The notes beneath the pieces were generated by a model. That model worked only from the letters and a program-made list of their open reading frames with translations, searched no databases and was not told the DNA's origin. From contig CAVXNP010000002.1 in the NCBI GenBank assembly GCA_963763305.1, positions 124,001-188,000 of the forward strand: DNA of 64,000 bases, given 5' to 3'. The DNA comes from CAVXNP01 sp963763305 (GTDB taxonomy: Bacteria > Pseudomonadota > Gammaproteobacteria > Xanthomonadales > Rhodanobacteraceae). Within the stretch, counting starts at the first letter, position 1. Every line of letters begins with the position of its first letter. The position numbers and the translations under genes are program-made. This document shows, piece by piece, positions 44,669 through 54,658 of the stretch.

Positions 44669-45409
44669 ATGTCCCCGCCTCGATTTGTCACCCGACGGCC
44701 GATCGCAGCCGCGGCCTCCTGCGCTGCTGCCCAGTTCCTGCTCACGATCGGGATCTTGCTAGCTGGCCGGGCCTGGGCATCCCCGGAAACGTTCGGCCAC
44801 ATCAAGCTGATCGCCTTCGCTTCCACCGTGGTCTTCCCGTTGCTGCTGGTGCAGGCATTCGGGCTGTGGCGACAGGTCGGCTTCGACCTGGAAAAGGTGC
44901 GTCCGGCGCCGGTCTTCCTGGTCAGCCTCCTGTCCGCTGCGCTGTTCCTGGCCATGGGGGTCCGCCCGCAGGAGCACGGCAGCTTTGGCGCGGAGCTGAT
45001 AATGCAGTTCGTCAACGCCTTCGGTGAGGAGCTGTTGTTTCGCGGGGTGATTTTTGCGCTGCTGCTGACCCTTCCGCTCTGGCAGGGGATCGCGCTCTCC
45101 GGCGTGCTGTTCGGCAGCATGCACCTGATCCACGGCGTGATGGACGGGAACTGGAGCGCGGCGCTGTGGCAGGCGGCGGTGACCTCGATGGCCGGCATGA
45201 TGTTTGCCGCCGTCCGCTATCGCACCGGCAGCTTGTGGCTTGCGATCTTGCTGCACATGACCCTGAACCTGTGCATGATCTACTCCAATGTGGAGGCTGG
45301 CGCAGGTCCCGCGGCGCTGCTGGTGGTGGAGCGGCTGGCCAACGTGTTCGAGCTGGCCCTGGCCGCCTACGTGATCATGGCCGGAAGACGACAGGCCGTG
45401 CCGGTCTGA
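44669..45409 (+). CDS. CPBP-family intramembrane metalloprotease
   Basis: 246 residues with seven or eight spans. The CPBP (Abi/CAAX) motifs are present: AFGEELLFRGVIFALLL (EExxxRG, catalytic), VLFGSMHLIHGVMDG (FxxxH) and LWLAILLHMTLNLCMI (HxxxN). The family cleaves prenylated or membrane proteins within the bilayer; in bacteria it acts in bacteriocin immunity, stress or maturation. The start ATG 44669 follows CCCAAC without a strong ribosome site. Confidence 0.9.
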   Translation: MSPPRFVTRRPIAAAASCAAAQFLLTIGILLAGRAWASPETFGHIKLIAFASTVVFPLLLVQAFGLWRQVGFDLEKVRPAPVFLVSLLSAALFLAMGVRPQEHGSFGAELIMQFVNAFGEELLFRGVIFALLLTLPLWQGIALSGVLFGSMHLIHGVMDGNWSAALWQAAVTSMAGMMFAAVRYRTGSLWLAILLHMTLNLCMIYSNVEAGAGPAALLVVERLANVFELALAAYVIMAGRRQAVPV

Positions 45410-45673
45410 CGGATGACCTGTCGCCGGTGACGAGGCAGCCCGAAGCGGCTGGCAACGCGCCGGAGGGCAGCCGGCTGCTGATGGCGAACCACGGCTTTTT
45501 CGTGGGGAACCGGATCCGTCAGTGATGCCGCTGGCGTGCGCCGACATTGGGCGGACTGCGCGCTTCGAAGCCGACCGGGCATGCTTCACGCTCCGCGACG
45601 GTGCCATCACTCATCCTCTTGAGGGGTGGCCTGCGGACTTCAGCGGGTGCCGACACGGACATGGAGGGATTGC

Positions 45674-46195
45674 TTGGACCCGATGCTGTTCACCAGTTGG
45701 CAGAGCCTCGCACGTACGCTTCTGATCGGGCTGTTGGCCTACGTGGCGCTGATCGCCCTGCTGCGCGCGTCCGGAAGCCGCACCTTGTCCAAGATGAACG
45801 CGTTCGACCTGATCGTGACCGTGGCGCTCGGCTCCACACTGGCGTCGGCGCTGTTGTCGAAGAACATTGCCCTGGCCGATGCAGTGCTGGCCTTCGCGTT
45901 GCTGATCGGCCTGCAGTTCGCGATCACCTGGTCAAGCGTACGGATACGCTGGGTCAGGCGCGTGGTGACGGGCGAGCCGCGCCTGCTGATGCATCGCGGC
46001 GAGTGGCTGGACGGTGCGCTGCGGCGGGCGCGCGTGACGCGCCAGGAAGTGCTGGCTGCCCTGCGCCAGGCCGGTCTGGCCTCGGTCGAGGAGGCCGAGG
46101 CGGTGGTCCTGGAGACGGACGGTTCCTTCAGCGTCGTGCGGCGGGGCGGTGGAACGGCCGGACCTTCCAGCCTGCGGGACATTCCCGGGATCTGA
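45674..46195 (+). CDS. DUF421/YetF-like membrane protein
   Basis: About 173 residues. Three N-terminal spans (LARTLLIGLLAYVALIALL, DLIVTVALGSTLASALLSK, DAVLAFALLIGLQFAITW) are followed by a cytosolic domain with RASGSRTLSKMNAFDLIV earlier and RVTRQEVLAALRQAGLASVE later, the YetF pattern. The TTG at 45674 is preferred because GAGGGA is 5 bases upstream and homologues often begin MDP; ATG 45683 is possible. The YetF family role is unknown. Confidence 0.85.
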   Translation: MDPMLFTSWQSLARTLLIGLLAYVALIALLRASGSRTLSKMNAFDLIVTVALGSTLASALLSKNIALADAVLAFALLIGLQFAITWSSVRIRWVRRVVTGEPRLLMHRGEWLDGALRRARVTRQEVLAALRQAGLASVEEAEAVVLETDGSFSVVRRGGGTAGPSSLRDIPGI

Positions 46196-46445
46196 ATCCA
46201 TGCACCCTGGTGCATGCCACCGGCTGCAGAGCAGGCCCATGATGGTTTCGCACCGGTCGCGGCATGGCTGCCCGGGCCCGCCGCAGCCATGCCGCTGCAC
46301 CAGGTCGTGAGCGGCTATGGCACCATCCGGTGCGACCGCCCGGCTGTGTGGCCGGTCGTCACGCGCAGCGCCGGGCAGGCGACGCAGCAAACCATCCACG
46401 ACTCAGGCGGCGTTGTGCCGCCTGCCTTTTCGAGTGCGCCGCAGC

Positions 46446-47459
46446 ATGACATTCCGCTTGCCATCCTCCCTGGTCACCGGCTCGCTCGGCGTGCCCCACC
46501 TGAAGCGGATGTGGTCGTCGGCACTGGCTGCCCGGGCCGGGTCGGGCAGTTCCAGGGCCAATGAGGCGCGGCTGGACCGCCAGGTGCTCAATGCCCTCGG
46601 GCTTGGTCTTCATCAGACGCTGCAGTACCTGATGGTGGAGGCACCGACGTTCGAGGCATTCGAGACATGGGTGGTGGCCACCGCCGGCAGACCGGAGCGT
46701 TCGTGCGTCGAGCGGCTGCATGCGGCGGTGGCCGGTGATGCGCCACCGGCGCCGGTGCGCACATGGCTGGATGCCGTCGAGGCGGGCCGGCCTGTTCTTT
46801 CCAGGGCCGAACTGGCGTGCTGGGAGGAAAATGGCTACGTCGTGCTGAAAAACGCCATTGGCGAGGATCAGCGGCGGGACGCGCAGCAGGCGATCCTTGC
46901 GTTCCTGGGGGCTCGGCTGGAGGACCCGGCCTCGTGGTATCGCGGCGACGCGCGTCACGGCATCATGGTCGAGCTGATCCAGCACCCGGCCCTGCAAGCG
47001 GTCCGGCGCTCCGAGCGCATCCACAAGGCCTTCGCGCAATTGTGGGGCACGGCCGACCTGTGGGTGAGCGCGGACCGCTGCGGGTTCCATCCGCCCCAGC
47101 GCGAGGGCTATCCGTTCCCCGGACCGGACCTGCACTGGGACATCGATCTGCGCGAACCGCTCGAGTTCGGCACCCAGGGCATCCTGTATCTGGGCGACAC
47201 GCCGCCGGAGCAGGGAGCGCTGACCGTCGTCCCGGGTTTCCACCGACGGTTACCCGATTGGCTGGCGCAGCTCGAACCCGGCGCCGACCCGCAGCGGCAG
47301 GACCTGCACCGGCTGGGCTCGTTGCCGATTGGCGGCGCGGCAGGTGACCTGGTGATCTGGCACCACGCACTGCCGCACGGGAGTCGGCCGAATCTGGGCG
47401 AACGACCACGGATCGTCCAGTACATCAACATGGACGTCAGCAGGGCGGCGGTCGAATAG
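46446..47459 (+). CDS. phytanoyl-CoA dioxygenase family oxygenase
   Basis: 337 residues. The second half is a double-stranded beta helix with the Fe(II) triad: DLHWDIDLREPLEFG (HxD), HHALPHGSRPNLGE (His) and ERPRIVQY (2-oxoglutarate-binding Arg). These enzymes hydroxylate aliphatic carbons using 2-oxoglutarate and oxygen, but substrates vary widely. The N-terminal 130 residues are helical. The start is ATG 46446; there is no signal peptide, so it is cytosolic. It stands alone. Confidence 0.85.
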   Translation: MTFRLPSSLVTGSLGVPHLKRMWSSALAARAGSGSSRANEARLDRQVLNALGLGLHQTLQYLMVEAPTFEAFETWVVATAGRPERSCVERLHAAVAGDAPPAPVRTWLDAVEAGRPVLSRAELACWEENGYVVLKNAIGEDQRRDAQQAILAFLGARLEDPASWYRGDARHGIMVELIQHPALQAVRRSERIHKAFAQLWGTADLWVSADRCGFHPPQREGYPFPGPDLHWDIDLREPLEFGTQGILYLGDTPPEQGALTVVPGFHRRLPDWLAQLEPGADPQRQDLHRLGSLPIGGAAGDLVIWHHALPHGSRPNLGERPRIVQYINMDVSRAAVE

Positions 47460-47621
47460 AGGCAAGGAGGGCCATCCAGCCTTCCGCAGACGGATGCGGC
47501 GACCACCATCGCATCGGCGGACCCAGGCAACGCGTGTCACCGGCAAGCCATGCGCCGAACACCGCAGCCCCGGTACGGCGGTACTATCTCGCCAGGGACT
47601 AGCCTCGGGAGAGGGCTCCGG

Positions 47622-49247
47622 ATGAAACGCTGGCAACGGATGGTGCTGGTCACGGGGGTGGCTGCGCTGGGTGTCGTCGAGGTGATGTGGGTCAGGCAGC
47701 ACGCTGCCGAGGGGTTGCATCAGGCCCATGCGGAGATCGCGAACACGCCTGGGAAGGTCGTCGCGGCATTGCCGCCCGCACGGCATTTTGCGCGAGAGCA
47801 GGTGCAGAGCTTCCTGACTGCGGCCAAGCATGCCGAGGCCGTGAGGGACCCGCTGGGAAGGTGCCTGGCGTACCCCGATCCGCCACAGAGCCACTGGTCG
47901 CGCGATGCAGTCCAGGCCTACTGTCGCTACTACAACCAGCCCCTGCTTACGTTTGCCCAGGCCAGGGCGCTCATCGAACAGGGTCAGGCGGCTGTGCTGG
48001 ACCAGCGCCTGGCCGACGCCTTGCAAGCGCAGCGATCCCTTGCAATGGCGAGGGGGCGGCTGGACCGCATCTATTTCACTGCTTTCGAGGACGGCTCTTT
48101 CGAGGTGCGCCCCACGCTGGACGCGTGGAAGCGGCAGTCGCCACGCAGTGCGTTCGCATGGGCGGCCAGTGGTGCCGCCTATGTCGCGATGGCAGCGCGT
48201 GCGCGCGGCACCGACTACATTTCCAATACCTCGCCGAACCAGTTGCGAGCGATGGACAATCTGCTCGACGAGGCTGTCGCCGACCTGCACCAGGCGATCG
48301 CACTCGAGCCCGGACTCACACCCGCCCACAAGGCGTTGATTCGCGCCATGAGCATGCATGGCAGCGCGGCCGAGGTGGACGCGGCGATTACCCAGGCGAT
48401 CGCCGCGGTACCGGACGACTATTCGGTGCAGACCGAAGCCATGCTCGCGCGCCAGCCCAAGTGGGGCGGGTCGCTGCGTGCCATGGACACGCTGGCCGGG
48501 CAGGCGCAGGCGCATGTTGCCAACAACCCCATGCTCAGGCTGCTGCAGGTCCAGCGTCCGTACTACCAGGTGCGCGAGTCATCGCTGCAGCCAAAGCCCG
48601 AGCTGGCCCGATACCCGCAGGTACTGGACCGGGCCGCGAGCGTTCCGAACCTGACCTGGGCCGGTCAGCTTGCCAGCAGGCTGCGCGACCAGACGGCGGC
48701 GGCCGTCTGGCAGTCCGAGTTGTTGCGGTTTGCGCCGGACCAATCCGAGGCCAGGGTCGATCGCGCCTACGCATTGATGGATTACGACGAGCTGGACTGG
48801 GCGATCAGCGATCTCGGCCGGGTCCTGTCGCGTTCGCCTGGCAACGCGTTCGCGCTGGAGGCGCGCGCGTACGCCTACGATCTCAACGGACAACCCGAGG
48901 CGGCCGAGACCGATCTGCTGACACTGCTGGCGCGCGATCCAGGCAATCTTCGCTTGCGAACGAAACTGGGCGTGCTCTACATGGACAGCTCGCAGTGGGG
49001 CAAGAGCTGGGCACTGGCCGATGCCATGATCGAGGATGAGCCAGCCTCCCCGGCCGGCTGGCTGCTGCGAGCCAGCATCCAGCAACGGCAGCCGCGCGCT
49101 GGCCTGCCTCAGACGGCCGACCAGATCGAGGCGCGCTTCGGACACATGCCAGGCATCACCCCGCTGCTGCTGCGGATGCGGGCGGACGTCGCGCTGCGCA
49201 AGCACACCGGTATCGACGGGCCGGCGGCGTCCAAGCGCGGCCCATGA
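47622..49247 (+). CDS. TPR-repeat protein with DUF4034-like domain
   Basis: 541 residues with an N-terminal anchor (RMVLVTGVAALGVVEVMWV). The middle matches DUF4034: DRIYFTAFEDGSFEVRPTLD and AFAWAASGAAYVAMAARARG, with DYISNTSPNQLRAM. The last 200 residues are TPR-like helices (ARVDRAYALMDYDELDWAIS; LGVLYMDSSQWGKSWALADA). Such proteins are envelope-exposed scaffolds. The start ATG 47622 follows GGGCTCCGG. The protein is probably periplasmic, anchored in the inner membrane. Confidence 0.75.
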   Translation: MKRWQRMVLVTGVAALGVVEVMWVRQHAAEGLHQAHAEIANTPGKVVAALPPARHFAREQVQSFLTAAKHAEAVRDPLGRCLAYPDPPQSHWSRDAVQAYCRYYNQPLLTFAQARALIEQGQAAVLDQRLADALQAQRSLAMARGRLDRIYFTAFEDGSFEVRPTLDAWKRQSPRSAFAWAASGAAYVAMAARARGTDYISNTSPNQLRAMDNLLDEAVADLHQAIALEPGLTPAHKALIRAMSMHGSAAEVDAAITQAIAAVPDDYSVQTEAMLARQPKWGGSLRAMDTLAGQAQAHVANNPMLRLLQVQRPYYQVRESSLQPKPELARYPQVLDRAASVPNLTWAGQLASRLRDQTAAAVWQSELLRFAPDQSEARVDRAYALMDYDELDWAISDLGRVLSRSPGNAFALEARAYAYDLNGQPEAAETDLLTLLARDPGNLRLRTKLGVLYMDSSQWGKSWALADAMIEDEPASPAGWLLRASIQQRQPRAGLPQTADQIEARFGHMPGITPLLLRMRADVALRKHTGIDGPAASKRGP

Positions 49248-49440
49248 CCCGCCCCGCGGGTGATCGGTCGACGAGGCTGGCGCACATCGCCATGCATGCG
49301 CATCCGGGAGGGCGGCGGGCCCATGGCCCGTGCGTCGGTCCCCCGGTTCGATGCACTTCCGGCAAGCTGCCGCGGTTTGTGCTGCCCCGTCGTGCGCATC
49401 GCAGGCACAATGGTGCTCCCACCTGTCACCTGTGAGTCGC

Positions 49441-50742
49441 ATGACCCCTGCCGATGCCGCCCTCAAGCATGCCTGCCGCTTTGTCCTGTCGCGGCCACCC
49501 GCGCCACCGGTGACACAGACGCTGGCAAGGCTGGCTGCCCACCCGTCGGCAAGCGACGCGGTGGACGAGTACGGGGCCGGCGGTGCGGTGGCGCAGCTGG
49601 AACAGGCGTCGGCCGACTGCCTGGGTCAGGAGGCAGGCCTGTTCTTCATCAAGGGCGTCACCGCCCAGCTGTGCGTGTTGCAGGCGTATGCCGACCTGCG
49701 TGGCTGTCGCAACGTGGTGATCCACCCGATGAGCCACATGGACATGGACGAGGCTGGCGCGGTGGAGCGGGTAACCGGGCTGCGCGTGATCCGCGTCGGA
49801 CGCAACGAGCCGGTGCGGCTGGCCGCCCTGCAGGCGCTGACCGAGCCACTATCGGTGGTGGTGGTGGAGTTGCCGTTGCGCCGGGCCGGCTTTCTGCTGC
49901 CGGAGTGGGACGAGCTTCGCGCCATCTCGGCATGGTGCCGCGAACGCGCCATCGGCCTGCACTTCGACGGTGCGCGGCTGTGGGAGGCGGCAGCTGGCTA
50001 CGGGGTTTCCGAGGCGGAGCTGGCCGCCCTGGCGGACAGCGTCTATGTCTCGTACTACAAGGGCCTGGGTGGGCTTGGTGGCGCGCTGGTGGCCGGCTCC
50101 GCACATTTCGTGCAATCGCTGAAGGTGTGGAAGACCCGCTACGGCGGCAATCTGGTGACCGCCTGGCCCTACGCGATCAGCGCCCTGGACGGCCTGCAGC
50201 ACCTGCGCCCGCGCATGCCCGAATTCGTGCAGCGGGCGCGCGCACTGGCTGCGGGCCTGGCGCAAGCACCCGGCGGGCTGATCGTGCAGCCGGGCCGGCC
50301 GCACACCAACGCGTTCCAGGTGTGGTTTCCCGGTGTGCCAGCAACGCTGGCCGAGCGGCATCGCGCGTTCGCCTCGGCCCATGGTTGGTGGCTGTTCGAC
50401 GCATTCTCGCCCGCCCCGCTGGCCGGCCACAGCCTGGCCGAAATCCAGATCGGCCCGGCCTCGGACCAGTACAGCGTCGAACAGGCCGTGGCTGCAGTAG
50501 TGCGGTTCGCCAGCAGCGTGGCGAGACCGGCGCAGTCCTGGACGCGTCAGCGGAGGACGGCGCTGGTAGTGTCGCGCCGGCGTCAGCTGTCCGGCTTGGC
50601 ACACTTGTCGTTGGGGCATGCGAAGTCGACTTCGGCGTTGCGGCCGATGGTCAGCTTGATGTTCGGGCGCGTGTCGACCAGTTTGTCGCCTTGCTCCAGC
50701 GACACGGAATACGTGCCCAGAGGCAACGCCCTGATGCTGTAG
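49441..50742 (+). CDS. threonine aldolase-like PLP enzyme
   Basis: 433 residues. A PLP fold-type I enzyme of the beta-eliminating lyase (low-specificity threonine aldolase) group: VDEYGAGGAVAQLEQASADC, GLHFDGARLWEAAAGYGVSE (the Asp that contacts PLP) and SVYVSYYKGLGGLGGALVAG with the Schiff-base Lys. It splits beta-hydroxy amino acids to glycine and an aldehyde. The normal end would be near VAAVVRFAS (about base 50520). The frame runs on for 74 codons of non-protein-like sequence and overlaps the convergent gene by 160 bases, so a stop was probably lost. Confidence 0.82.
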   Translation: MTPADAALKHACRFVLSRPPAPPVTQTLARLAAHPSASDAVDEYGAGGAVAQLEQASADCLGQEAGLFFIKGVTAQLCVLQAYADLRGCRNVVIHPMSHMDMDEAGAVERVTGLRVIRVGRNEPVRLAALQALTEPLSVVVVELPLRRAGFLLPEWDELRAISAWCRERAIGLHFDGARLWEAAAGYGVSEAELAALADSVYVSYYKGLGGLGGALVAGSAHFVQSLKVWKTRYGGNLVTAWPYAISALDGLQHLRPRMPEFVQRARALAAGLAQAPGGLIVQPGRPHTNAFQVWFPGVPATLAERHRAFASAHGWWLFDAFSPAPLAGHSLAEIQIGPASDQYSVEQAVAAVVRFASSVARPAQSWTRQRRTALVVSRRRQLSGLAHLSLGHAKSTSALRPMVSLMFGRVSTSLSPCSSDTEYVPRGNALML

Positions 50743-50963
50743 CGACCGCTGTCGTTGATGGTGGCGTGGCGGCGCATGCCCGAGGTGCTTTTCGCCAGCA
50801 CCGTCTTGCCGGCCGGGCCCCAGCCGAAAATGCTCGCGGAAGTGGCCTGGGCCTGGGCGGTACTCGATGAGGCGGCGACAAGGATGCCTGCGGATGCTGC
50901 GAATGCGAGCGTCCTGAGCGGTGCCGCCCAACGTTGTTGTCTTGCCTGTTCGTGTCCTTTCAC
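50583..50963 (-). CDS. secreted carboxypeptidase-regulatory-like domain protein
   Basis: 126 residues. A long signal peptide (RTLAFAASAGILVAASSSTA, cleavage after AQA) precedes ATSASIFGWGPAGKTVLAKS, then MRRHATINDSGRYSIRALPL and GTYSVSLEQG. This is a single carboxypeptidase-regulatory-like beta sandwich, ending with two cysteines (FACPNDKCAKPDS). Xanthomonadales make many such proteins, often as the N-terminal part of TonB receptors; here it stands alone. The last 160 bases overlap the opposite threonine aldolase-like frame. Confidence 0.75.
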   Translation of the reverse strand: MKGHEQARQQRWAAPLRTLAFAASAGILVAASSSTAQAQATSASIFGWGPAGKTVLAKSTSGMRRHATINDSGRYSIRALPLGTYSVSLEQGDKLVDTRPNIKLTIGRNAEVDFACPNDKCAKPDS

Positions 50964-51079
50964 GCTGCTCTCTCCATGTGCGGGTAGGGGGCCGGCACGA
51001 GAATCCGTGCGCTGGCACCCACACTATATGGCCATGACAGGCAAACCGTCATCCTTGCCGCTGGAGCTTGACGCCCCGG

Positions 51080-51595
51080 CTAGCTGGCGGCGTGTCGCCT
51101 GGGCAGCTTCCATCCCGGCCGCACGAAGTGGCAGGTGTAGCCGGTGGGGTAGTGCTGCAGGTAGTCCTGGTGCTCCGGCTCGGCTTCCCAGAAGTCGCCG
51201 GCCGGCGCCACTTCGGTCACCACCTTGCCCGGCCACAGACCGGAGGCGTCGACATCGGCGATGGTCTCCTCGGCCACGCGCTTCTGCTCCTCGCTGAGGT
51301 AGTAGATGGCCGAACGGTAGCTGGCGCCGCGGTCGTTGCCCTGGCGGTCGGGCGTGCTCGGGTCGTGGATCTGGAAGAAGAATTCGAGCAGGTCGCGGTA
51401 ACTGGTACGGGCCGGATCGAACACGATCTCCACCGCCTCGGCGTGGCTGCCATGGTTGCGGTAGGTCGCGTTGGCCACGTCGCCGCCGGAGTAGCCGACC
51501 CGGGTGGAGATGACGCCGGGCTGCTGGCGCAACAGTTCCTGCACACCCCAGAAGCAGCCACCGGCGAGAATGGCGCGTTCGGTGGCCGCGCTCAT
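51080..51595 (-). CDS. msrA: peptide methionine (S)-S-oxide reductase
   Basis: 171 residues starting MSAATERAILAGGCFWGVQE; GGCFWG holds the catalytic Cys of MsrA. GVISTRVGYSGGDVANATYR and YHSDHAEAVEI-like NHGSHAEAVEIVFDPARTSY follow, then FFQIHDPSTPDRQGNDRGAS. It repairs S-form methionine sulfoxide in the cytosol using thioredoxin. The start ATG overlaps the msrB stop (ATGA), so the two are one operon with msrB first. Confidence 0.95.
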   Translation of the reverse strand: MSAATERAILAGGCFWGVQELLRQQPGVISTRVGYSGGDVANATYRNHGSHAEAVEIVFDPARTSYRDLLEFFFQIHDPSTPDRQGNDRGASYRSAIYYLSEEQKRVAEETIADVDASGLWPGKVVTEVAPAGDFWEAEPEHQDYLQHYPTGYTCHFVRPGWKLPRRHAAS

Positions 51596-52056
51596 GACGC
51601 CGACTCCGGGTGGCTGGCTTCGAACAGCGCGCGGTAGCTGCCGTAGCCCTCCCGCTCGAGCGCCTCCAGCGGGATGAAACGCAGGGAAGCGGAGTTGATG
51701 CAGTAGCGCAGGCCGCCAGCTTCCGGCGGACCGTCCGGAAAGACGTGGCCCAGGTGGCTGTCGCCGTGGCCCGAGCGCACCTCGGTACGGATCATGCCGT
51801 GGCTGGTGTCGCGCTTCTCGAGCACGTGATCGGGCTCCACCGGACGGGTGAAGCTGGGCCAGCCGCAGCCGCTGTCGAACTTGTCCAGCGAGGTGAACAG
51901 CGGTTCGCCCGAGACCACGTCCACGTACAACCCCGGCTCCTTGTGCTCGTGGTACGGGTTCTCGAACGGGCGCTCGGTGCCGTTCTGCTGGGTCACCCGG
52001 AACTGTTCCGGGGTGAGGCGGGCAAGTGCTTCGGGGGTCTTGCGGTAGTCGGACAT
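51592..52056 (-). CDS. msrB: peptide methionine (R)-S-oxide reductase
   Basis: 154 residues from ATG 52056. The MsrB domain shows CGWPSFTRPV in the first half and HLGHVFPDGPPEAGGLRYCI in the second, with the catalytic Cys in GLRYCINSASLRFIP. The zinc-binding CxxC pairs seen in many MsrBs are not evident, so it may be a zinc-free form. It repairs R-form methionine sulfoxide. It overlaps msrA by 4 bases. Confidence 0.95.
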   Translation of the reverse strand: MSDYRKTPEALARLTPEQFRVTQQNGTERPFENPYHEHKEPGLYVDVVSGEPLFTSLDKFDSGCGWPSFTRPVEPDHVLEKRDTSHGMIRTEVRSGHGDSHLGHVFPDGPPEAGGLRYCINSASLRFIPLEALEREGYGSYRALFEASHPESAS

Positions 52057-52545
52057 GGGCAGCCTCGAGCGGGACGGACAATGGCCCCGCCATGACGGGG
52101 CGACTTTACCTTCCCAGACAGATGGGGCCTGTACCGGTCGTTCCAAGCACCGGACTTTGTCCCGCAAGCCGGCGCGTCGCCCGCACCCGGGCAAGGACGG
52201 CGGCCTGTTCCCGCCACCCGGGTGCATGGGGGTGGACCTGTTCCTGGGCTGCCCCTTGGCCCCCGGCGTTTCGTGGTCCGGGAACGGCGCACGGTCGGGC
52301 CGTGTCGGCTGGCCCGCAATCGGGTCCGGTTGCGGCCTTGGAGCCAGCCGCAGCCGGCGCCGGGGTGCGCTCTGTTCCGGTTGTCCGGAACAGCCCATGG
52401 CACGCTCATGCGTACTGCCCGGGTGACCGCGGCGACGCCCGCGGAGCGCGAGACGGATGTGGCGTCCGGCCCATGCGCCGGGGGCTGGATCAAACTAGAG
52501 TGTCGCCAGGCTTTTCGACGCGCCGGCACCCCCAGGAGACCTCGC
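52057..52545. other. intergenic between divergent genes, nothing recognised
   Basis: 489 bases between msrB and the NTF2-like gene. Long frames exist on both strands because of high GC but none is protein-like. It contains the promoter region of msrBA. Confidence 0.45.
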
Positions 52546-53043
52546 ATGCGCATCCCGGTCAGACCCGGATCCACCCCGATCGCGGCCGCCGTGCTGCTGT
52601 TGCTGGTTGGCGCAGCCCGGGCGGGCAGCTCCGCAGACATGGCCCATCGAGCGGTGCTGGCCACGGTCGATGCCCTTTTCAGCGCGATGGCAACGCACGA
52701 CGTGGAGGCTTCGCGCAGGCTGTTCGTACCGGGCGCCACCTTGATCGTGGTGCGGGCCGACGGCACGGTGGTGACCGAACATGACCGCGACTACCTGGGC
52801 GCGCTGGCCACCCAGACCGGTCAGTGGCGCGAGCGGATCCGGAACCCGCAGGTGCTGGTTCGCGGCGACCTGGCGCAGGTGTGGGCGCCCTACGACTTCC
52901 ATCTGGACGGCAAACTGTCCCACTGCGGCACGGACAGCTTCACCCTGGTGCACGGCAACGGCGGCTGGCGCATCGCGTCAATCAGCTACACCGTGCAGAA
53001 GCAGGGATGCGTCTGGCCGACAGCCGGAGGCACCGCGAGGTAG
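52546..53043 (+). CDS. NTF2-like (SnoaL/DUF4440-type) secreted protein
   Basis: 165 residues with signal peptide IAAAVLLLLVGAARAGSS. The body is an NTF2-like cone: ATVDALFSAMATHDVEASRR, LFVPGATLIVVRADGTV and FHLDGKLSHCGTDSFTLVHG, ending GGWRIASISYTVQKQG. This is the DUF4440/SnoaL pattern, which covers ligand-binding proteins and ketosteroid isomerase relatives. ATG 52546 follows AGGAGACCTCGC. The role is unknown; periplasmic by the signal peptide. Confidence 0.82.
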   Translation: MRIPVRPGSTPIAAAVLLLLVGAARAGSSADMAHRAVLATVDALFSAMATHDVEASRRLFVPGATLIVVRADGTVVTEHDRDYLGALATQTGQWRERIRNPQVLVRGDLAQVWAPYDFHLDGKLSHCGTDSFTLVHGNGGWRIASISYTVQKQGCVWPTAGGTAR

Positions 53044-53126
53044 CGTCGGTCGCCGCGGTTCAGTGGCGACCGCGGCCGGCGTCGGGCAAGCTGGCGCCCG
53101 GGCGCTCGGCCCGGGGGAGGATGGAC

Positions 53127-53711
<585 letters not shown>

Positions 53712-53739
53712 GGTGTCAGTCCGTGGCAGGCCGGGCGTG

Positions 53740-54540
53740 TCAAAGGGTCTGCGCAAAAAGCCGCAACAGTGCCGGCCAGTGCCGCGCTGCGGCCGCCGGG
53801 TTGTAGCGCGGCATGTCGCGCACGGCGAAACCGTGCCGCGCGTGAAGGTAGGTTTCCACCACGTGTTCGATGCCGGCATCGACCAGCGCCTGCTGCAGGC
53901 GCTGCTTCTGGGTGTGGTCGAAGTGCGCGTCCTCGATCGCGCCAATGACATGCACGCGGGCGTCGACGCCGCGCAGAAACCGGTGCGGGCTGTCCGCCCG
54001 CCCGGTTGCCAGGCTGCCGCCGTGGATCGAGGCGATCGCGGCAAAGCGGCCGGGCAGCGCGCCGGCGGCCCACAGTGCGCAGGTGCCGCCCATGCAGTAG
54101 CCGACTGCGCCATGCCTATTGCCGCAGACATCGCCGCGTGCATCGAGATGATCGACAAAGGCGGTAGCGTCCGCCGCCACCTCGTCGCGGCCAAGGCTGT
54201 GCACCTTGTCCAGCATCCGTTGCCGCGCGCCCTCGTCGGAAAAGGCCCGGTGTGGATCCATCCTGGCGTAGTGCCCGTGCCGGTAATAGAGGTCCGGCAG
54301 CAGCACCAGGTATCCGGCATCGGCCAGTTGCTGGCCCATCTCCCACAGAGGTGGCCGGATGCCCAGCCCATCCATGAAGTGGATCACCGCCGGCCACGGA
54401 GCGGTGCGGGCCTCCGGCGTGAACAGCGAAGCCGGGCAGGCACCGTCGCTCGTATCGATCGTTATGTCCTGGCGTGGCAAGGCGGGTTCCCGGGTGGCTC
54501 TGGCAAAGCCTGGGCCATGGCGGTTGCATGGAACGTGCAC
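53740..54540 (-). CDS. dienelactone hydrolase family protein
   Basis: About 266 residues, possibly fewer. An alpha/beta-hydrolase core: PAVIHFMDGLGIRPPLWEMG (oxyanion Asp/Glu region), HGAVGYCMGGTCALWAAGAL with the catalytic Cys in GxCxGG, and HARHGFAVRDMPRYNPAAAA with His. The Cys nucleophile is characteristic of dienelactone hydrolases, which open dienelactones in chloroaromatic degradation. Some act on other esters. The start is unclear: 20 residues before LPRQDITIDTSDG may be untranslated. Confidence 0.85.
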   Translation of the reverse strand: MHVPCNRHGPGFARATREPALPRQDITIDTSDGACPASLFTPEARTAPWPAVIHFMDGLGIRPPLWEMGQQLADAGYLVLLPDLYYRHGHYARMDPHRAFSDEGARQRMLDKVHSLGRDEVAADATAFVDHLDARGDVCGNRHGAVGYCMGGTCALWAAGALPGRFAAIASIHGGSLATGRADSPHRFLRGVDARVHVIGAIEDAHFDHTQKQRLQQALVDAGIEHVVETYLHARHGFAVRDMPRYNPAAAARHWPALLRLFAQTL

Positions 54541-54658
54541 GCCGAGGATTCACCGGTCTGCCCGCGCAATGCCCGATCTTCACCATGCCGGGCGCCCCGG
54601 TTCGGGCGATCATGGCGGAACGGTGCGCCGCGTGCCGTCCACAACGGAGAGTCAACGG

